Origin: Nocardiopsis sp. FR4
GTDB taxonomy: Bacteria > Actinomycetota > Actinomycetes > Streptosporangiales > Streptosporangiaceae
Assembly: GCF_009830945.1 (NCBI RefSeq)
Contig: NZ_VWVV01000030.1
Location: 1-64,000 of the forward strand
Length of the DNA stretch: 64,000 nucleotides
Reading direction: 5' to 3'
This document shows, one piece after another, positions 59,877 through 64,000 of the stretch. Made by a program: the position numbers and the translations under genes. A model generated the notes under the pieces. That model searched no databases. It saw only the letters and a list, made by a program, of their open reading frames with translations, and had not been told where the DNA came from. Each line of letters begins with the position of its first letter. Position 1 is the stretch's first letter.

Positions 59877-60227
59877 ATGGAGGCGTTCAAGAACTGGCTC
59901 CGCCCCCTGCTGGTCTGCGTTGTGGCGGCGAGCCTGCTCCTGGGCTGGGCCGACCTGGGGCCCGCCTGGGCGCAGGACGCCGAGGACCCCGGGGTGAGCG
60001 ACCTGGACACCGTCATCACCAACATCCGCAACTGGATCGTGGGCCTGTTGGTGGTGCTGGCCACGCTGCTGCTGACCATCGGCGGCCTGCGCTACCTGCT
60101 GGCCGGAGGCGATCCGGGCGAGGTCAACAAGGCCAAGGACACGTTGAAGTACGCCGCGCTGGGCTACCTGGTGGCGACCCTCGCCCCGATCCTGGTGCAG
60201 ATCCTGCGCGGGTTCGTGGGGCTGTGA
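59877..60227 (+). CDS. TrbC/VirB2-like pilin of the conjugation system
   Basis: A 116-residue protein with a signal peptide cleaved near AWA-QD (residue 33) and two spans (about 56-76 and 93-113) with a short charged loop GGDPGEVNKAKDTLKYA. This is the VirB2/TrbC plan as seen in Gram-positive T4SS. GAGGTGGAG precedes the ATG. First gene of the transfer operon. Confidence 0.8.
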   Translation: MEAFKNWLRPLLVCVVAASLLLGWADLGPAWAQDAEDPGVSDLDTVITNIRNWIVGLLVVLATLLLTIGGLRYLLAGGDPGEVNKAKDTLKYAALGYLVATLAPILVQILRGFVGL

Positions 60228-61687
60228 TGCGCCCGTGGACTGCGGCGGCCCTCGTCGTCTTCCTCAGCGGCGCGGTCCTGGTCGGATCGCCCGCGGGTGT
60301 GGTGGCCGCACCACTTCCCGCGGACACCGTCGAGGAACCGGGCGAGCCCGTGCCGACCGATGCTGAGGAGTGCGGGACCTTCGACTACGGATGCCGGGTC
60401 TCGGTCGGCTTCTACGGCTGGGTCGCCGAGTTCATCGCGGACAGTGTCGAGTTCACCATCACGCTGGCGGCGCTGCCCGCACTGGCCACCCCTGTGCCCA
60501 CCGACGGGGTCAGGACGGCGTGGGGTGAGGTCCTCACCGTCACCAACACCTTGTACGTCCTGGTGGTCGTGGCCGCCGGGGTGCTGCTGATGAGCTACCA
60601 GACCGTGCAGACCTCCGCCGGGGTCAAAGAATTGCTGCCCCGGGTGGTGCTGGGGTTCATCGCCGCCAACTCCTCCTTCCTGCTCACCGAGATGATGCGT
60701 GAGCTGGCCAACGGCATCGCCGTGAACATGCTCGACGGAGCGGTCACCGTCGACAACTTGACCACCACGCTGAGACGGGTGCTGGGTGATCCGCGCGGTG
60801 AAGCCGTCGTGGTGATGCTGATGATGCTCATCGCCGCGCTGCTGTCCTTCTTCTTCCTGCTCGCGGCGATCGTGCGGATCGTGCTGTGGTTCCTGCTGAC
60901 CGTGACCGCTCCCCTGGCGCTGGCCTGCCACGCCCTGCCCCAACTCGACGGGCTCGCGCGCCTGTGGTGGCGGGCGATGGGCGCGCTGATGGTCATCCAG
61001 ATCGCTCAGGCCCTGGTGCTGCGCCTGGTGGTGACCCTGTTCCTGTCCCGGGGAGCCGCCCCGGGTTTCGTCGAGGCGGCCCAGGACACCACCGACGTCC
61101 TGCTGATCTTGTGCTGCATGTACGTGATGGTGCGCATCCCCTTCTGGGCGTTCAAGCAGGTGTTCAACTACCAGAAGTCGCCCCTGGTCAAGGGGGCCAA
61201 GCTCGCGGTCAGCCTGCTGGTCTTCCGGGGCCTGGGTAAGGCGTTCGCGGCCAAGAAGGCCGGGGCAGCCGCCGCTGGCGCCGCACGCGGGACGGCCCGT
61301 GCCCCGGCTGCGGCACCGGCACCCGCTCCCCCTCCTGTGGCGCGCAGGTGGCACCAGCCCGAGTTGCCGGACTTCTCGGCGCGGCTGCCCTACCGGCAGG
61401 AGGCGTTGCCGGGGATGGACCGGCAGATCGACCGGCGTGCCCAGGCCCGGTTGCGGGAGCGGCGCCGCTATCACCAACCCGAACTGCCGCGCCCCCGGCC
61501 AAGGGCGAAGGCACGGTGGCGGCAGGAGCCGTTGCCGCAGTGGAGCGAACCTCAGCCGCGGCAGGAGATGTTGCCGGGTGCCCGGAACCTGCCGCCGCCC
61601 CGGCCACGCCCCCAGCAGCCCGCGCTGTTCGCTGCCCCCGCCCGGCCTCGTTCGCAGTCTCGTCCCCGTCCTCGAAGGAGGTCGTGA
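60227..61687 (+). CDS. VirB6/TrbL-like membrane protein with Q-x-LP repeats
   Basis: A 486-residue protein. Signal-like N-terminus, then six to seven spans between about 65 and 330 (for example LLSFFFLLAAIVRIVLWFLL), the T4SS inner-membrane channel component. The last 120 residues are basic and contain five short repeats: HQPELP, RQEALP, HQPELP, RQEPLP and RQEMLP. The ATG overlaps the pilin stop by one base (TGATG). Confidence 0.82.
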   Translation: MRPWTAAALVVFLSGAVLVGSPAGVVAAPLPADTVEEPGEPVPTDAEECGTFDYGCRVSVGFYGWVAEFIADSVEFTITLAALPALATPVPTDGVRTAWGEVLTVTNTLYVLVVVAAGVLLMSYQTVQTSAGVKELLPRVVLGFIAANSSFLLTEMMRELANGIAVNMLDGAVTVDNLTTTLRRVLGDPRGEAVVVMLMMLIAALLSFFFLLAAIVRIVLWFLLTVTAPLALACHALPQLDGLARLWWRAMGALMVIQIAQALVLRLVVTLFLSRGAAPGFVEAAQDTTDVLLILCCMYVMVRIPFWAFKQVFNYQKSPLVKGAKLAVSLLVFRGLGKAFAAKKAGAAAAGAARGTARAPAAAPAPAPPPVARRWHQPELPDFSARLPYRQEALPGMDRQIDRRAQARLRERRRYHQPELPRPRPRAKARWRQEPLPQWSEPQPRQEMLPGARNLPPPRPRPQQPALFAAPARPRSQSRPRPRRRS

Positions 61688-62614
61688 GTGTCGCGTGTAC
61701 GTATGCCCGCTGATGTGGAGCGCGAGGACAAGATCCTGGCCGGGCTCACCGCCCGGCAGTTGGTGATCATCGGTGTTCCGGGGGTCGGGGTGTGGGCCGC
61801 CTACTCGGCGTTGGGGCACCTGGTGCCGCCGCTGGTGGTCGTGGCCGTAGCGGTCCCGGTAATGGGTGCCGCGGTGGCCGCTGCCCTGGTCCAGCGCGAC
61901 GGGTTGAGCCTGGACCGTCTGCTGTTGGCCGCGCTGCGCTTCGGCCGCTCCCCCAAGCGCCGAACGACGGGGCCTCGCGAAGCGGCTCCGATGCCCTCGT
62001 GGGTCGACGCCACCGCACCACCGCTACCGGCCCCGCTCAACCTGCCGGTGCGGGCGATCTCCGATGAGGGGGTGGTGGATCTAGCCGAGCACGGGTGCGC
62101 GGTCCTGGTCTCCTGCTCCACGGTGAGTTTCGCGCTGCGCACCCCCGACGAGCAGGCCGGGCTGGTGAACGGGTTCGCGTCCTATCTGAACTCGCTCACC
62201 ACCCCCGTGCAGTTCCTCATCCGCGCCGAGTCCATCCGGTTGGACCCTCTGGTGGACGCCCTCGACCAGGCGGCGCCGCACCTGCCGCACCCGGCGTTGG
62301 AGCGTGCGGCCCGCGACCACGCCGACTACCTGGCTGACATGTCCCAGTCCCGTGACCTGCTGCGGCGCCAGATCGTCCTGGTGCTCACCGAGCCCGGTGA
62401 CGTCTCGCACGGGGCCGTCACAGTGCGGCGACGCGCCGAGGACGCGGTGAGAGGGCTGGCCACCGCCGGCTCCAGAGCCCACGTGCTCACCGGTGGCCAG
62501 GTCGCCGCGGTGCTCTCTTCCACGGCCGAACCGGCCAGCAAGCACACCCCCGCGGAAGGGCTCGCCAACCCCGATGCGGTGATCACGGGTCCCGTCTACG
62601 AGAGGGAGGCCTGA
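61688..62614 (+). CDS. PrgI-family T4SS protein
   Basis: A 308-residue protein. RMPADVEREDKILAGLTARQL and two close spans (about 26-68) form the VirB3-like PrgI unit. The rest is a soluble domain that resembles the N-terminal part of VirB4-type proteins. AAGGAGG precedes the GTG, which abuts the VirB6 stop. PrgI directly before VirB4 is the standard Gram-positive order. Confidence 0.85.
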   Translation: MSRVRMPADVEREDKILAGLTARQLVIIGVPGVGVWAAYSALGHLVPPLVVVAVAVPVMGAAVAAALVQRDGLSLDRLLLAALRFGRSPKRRTTGPREAAPMPSWVDATAPPLPAPLNLPVRAISDEGVVDLAEHGCAVLVSCSTVSFALRTPDEQAGLVNGFASYLNSLTTPVQFLIRAESIRLDPLVDALDQAAPHLPHPALERAARDHADYLADMSQSRDLLRRQIVLVLTEPGDVSHGAVTVRRRAEDAVRGLATAGSRAHVLTGGQVAAVLSSTAEPASKHTPAEGLANPDAVITGPVYEREA

Positions 62615-62615
62615 G

Positions 62616-64000
62616 GTGTTCACCCGCAAGAAAACCCCGGTTGCCGGGGGTGAGGGGCTGGTGGCCGCCGAGGTGGAGGTCGCTGTTCGCCACCTGCGTG
62701 TGGGAGGCGGTGTCAGTGCGAGCTGGGCGGTGACCGGCTACCCCGCCGAGGTCGGCCACGGGTGGATGGAACCCCTGCTGACCTACCCCGGGCGACTCGA
62801 CGTGTCCCTGCACATCGATCCGGTCCCCGCGCAGACCGCCGCCGACCGGCTGCGCAGACAGATGTCCCGGCTGGAGGCCTCCAGCCGCACCACGGCGGAG
62901 AAGGGCAAACTGGAGGACTTCGAGGCCGAGGTGGCCGCTGAGGACGCCCGGGAGATGGCCGCTTCCCTGGCCCGGGGCGAGGGCAAGCTGTTCCGGGTCG
63001 GGCTCTACCTCACCATCCACGCGCGCACGGCAGAGGAGTTGGCCGAGGAGGTCGACCACGTCCGCTCCCTGTGCTCCTCGATGCTGCTCGACCTGCGCCC
63101 AGCCTCCTACCGCCAACTCCAGGGGTGGGTCTCCGCCCTGCCGTTGGGTGTGGACCTGCTCGGCCAAAGGCGCAGCATGGACACCGCCGCCCTGTCCGCC
63201 TCCTTCCCCTTCGCCAGCCCGGACCTGGCCGTACAGACCAGCGACCGCGCCGTGCTCTACGGGCTCAACGTCAGCAGCGCGGGCGTGGTGGTCTGGGACC
63301 GGTGGGCGGGCGACAACTACAACAGCGTGGTCCTGGCCCGATCCGGGGCGGGCAAGTCCTACTTCTGCAAACTCGACCTGCTCCGCTCCCTGTACACCGG
63401 GGTAACCGCCGCGGTCATCGATCCCGAGGACGAGTACACCCGTCTGACCCAGGCGGTGGGCGGCACCGTCATCCGACTCGGCGCCCCGGACGTCCATCTC
63501 AACCCGCTCGACCTGGCGCTGGACGCCTCCGCCCGGCGCGACGCGGTGTCCCGGCGCGCGCTGTTCCTGCACACGTTGATGGCGGTGATGCTCGGCGGCG
63601 CCCTGTCCGCGCGGCACCGCGCCGCACTGGACCGCGCCCTGGTGGCCACCTACCGGGCTGCCGGGATCACCGCCGACGAGAAGACCTGGTCACGCCCGGC
63701 TCCGCTCATGAAGGACCTGGTGGCCGCCCTGGAGGCGGACTCCGACGAGCACGCCCAGGACCTGGCCCTCCAGCTCCAGCCGTTCGTGAGCGGGTCCTAC
63801 TGCGAGCTGTTCCGGGCGCCCACCACCCAGCGCCCCACCGGGCACCTGGTGTCGTGGTCGCTGCGCCAACTGCCCGAGGAGCTCAAGGCGGTCGGCACGC
63901 TGATGGCGCTGGACTCGATCTGGCGCACCGTGGCCGACGCCACCCCCGACCACCCGCGCATGGTGCTCGTGGACGAGGGGTGGATCCTCATGTCCGAGCC
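62616..64000 (+). CDS. VirB4-like conjugation ATPase (continues past the window)
   Basis: 461 residues are visible. The N-terminal CagE/TrbE domain runs to about residue 215. Walker A is RSGAGKS (242-248), then VIDPEDEYTRL, and Walker B VLVDEGW near residue 453 just before the window ends. It energises pilus assembly and substrate transfer. GGGAGG precedes the GTG two bases after the PrgI stop. Confidence 0.9.
   Translation, partial: MFTRKKTPVAGGEGLVAAEVEVAVRHLRVGGGVSASWAVTGYPAEVGHGWMEPLLTYPGRLDVSLHIDPVPAQTAADRLRRQMSRLEASSRTTAEKGKLEDFEAEVAAEDAREMAASLARGEGKLFRVGLYLTIHARTAEELAEEVDHVRSLCSSMLLDLRPASYRQLQGWVSALPLGVDLLGQRRSMDTAALSASFPFASPDLAVQTSDRAVLYGLNVSSAGVVVWDRWAGDNYNSVVLARSGAGKSYFCKLDLLRSLYTGVTAAVIDPEDEYTRLTQAVGGTVIRLGAPDVHLNPLDLALDASARRDAVSRRALFLHTLMAVMLGGALSARHRAALDRALVATYRAAGITADEKTWSRPAPLMKDLVAALEADSDEHAQDLALQLQPFVSGSYCELFRAPTTQRPTGHLVSWSLRQLPEELKAVGTLMALDSIWRTVADATPDHPRMVLVDEGWILMSE

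Larger units (their letters stand above)
53969..64000. mobile_element. Integrative and conjugative element with T4SS, left part
   Basis: Starts at the 3' half of tRNA-Arg and runs past the window. Gene order: int, xis, XF1762, C5 methyltransferase, PP-loop protein (all minus), then regulator, pilin, VirB6, PrgI, VirB4 (all plus). The PrgI-VirB4-VirB6 set means single-stranded transfer through a type IV system rather than the TraB/FtsK route of classical actinomycete AICEs. Relaxase, coupling protein and attR are not in the window. Confidence 0.88.

Noticed and set aside
1..64000. CRISPR arrays, insertion sequences and rRNA genes
   Set aside because: No regularly spaced repeats, transposase genes or rRNA segments were seen anywhere in the window.

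Overview
The window is a piece of a high-G+C actinomycete chromosome. GTGA/ATGA start-stop overlaps, GTG starts and dense operons are typical. The gene order (mscL, FmdB/Ruc-type protein, 5-formyl-THF cyclo-ligase, galU, moeA, rimJ, small membrane protein, and further off rsmI-pmt and metG-tatD) echoes the Mycobacterium tuberculosis Rv0985c-Rv1008 neighbourhood. An integrative element sits at the right end. A Nocardiopsis-like organism is my inference only; nothing in the window proves the genus.

Layout. 0-1.1 kb: a YefM-YoeB toxin-antitoxin pair beside the truncated tail of another gene. 1.1-5.1 kb: the t6A/ribosome-modification operon tsaE-tsaB-rimI-tsaD with alr upstream. 5.3-10.9 kb: a DUF6069 membrane protein, then a polymorphic-toxin locus: two small Esx-like partners, a 1064-residue effector ending in a DNA/RNA non-specific endonuclease domain, and a YezG-type immunity protein. 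11-21.5 kb: a carbohydrate island with a ROK repressor divergent from an oxidoreductase, a ribose-type ABC transporter (fused ATPase, two permeases, lipoprotein) and two TIM-barrel isomerases/epimerases. 21.5-27.9 kb: two tandem roadblock-like proteins, a Tat-exported beta-carbonic anhydrase, a TetR regulator and two MHYT-only membrane sensors flanking a methyltransferase. 28-37.4 kb: rsgA, tatD-metG, a fused secDF, an AIM24 protein and rsmI. 37.4-45.7 kb: pmt, a cold-shock gene, tatB, an orphan NarL-type response regulator behind an unexplained non-coding stretch, a TetR gene, tRNA-Ala and rimJ. 45.9-53.5 kb: molybdenum-cofactor genes mogA/moaC/moeA, galU, the cyclo-ligase, a CIRCE-preceded FmdB/Ruc-like gene, an SAF-domain protein, mscL and a secreted M15 peptidase.

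54-64 kb: an integrative and conjugative element inserted at the 3' end of tRNA-Arg(CCT). It carries a tyrosine integrase with a large Cys-rich insertion, a MerR-type excisionase, an XF1762-family gene, a C5 DNA methyltransferase whose middle appears to be read in a shifted frame, a PP-loop (PAPS-reductase-like) protein, an HTH regulator, and the start of a type IV secretion operon (pilin, VirB6/TrbL, PrgI, VirB4). The element continues past the window. A 7-bp repeat pair, TGCGTAC-N4-TGCGTAC, occurs upstream of the excision genes and again, inverted, in the divergent control region before the transfer genes. It is a good candidate for the element's master operator.

The most testable new observations are this shared operator motif, the tandem 12-bp repeat just inside the attachment site, the frame-swapped methyltransferase, the CIRCE-like element in front of the Ruc-like gene, and the 1.1-kb gene-free region before the response regulator.
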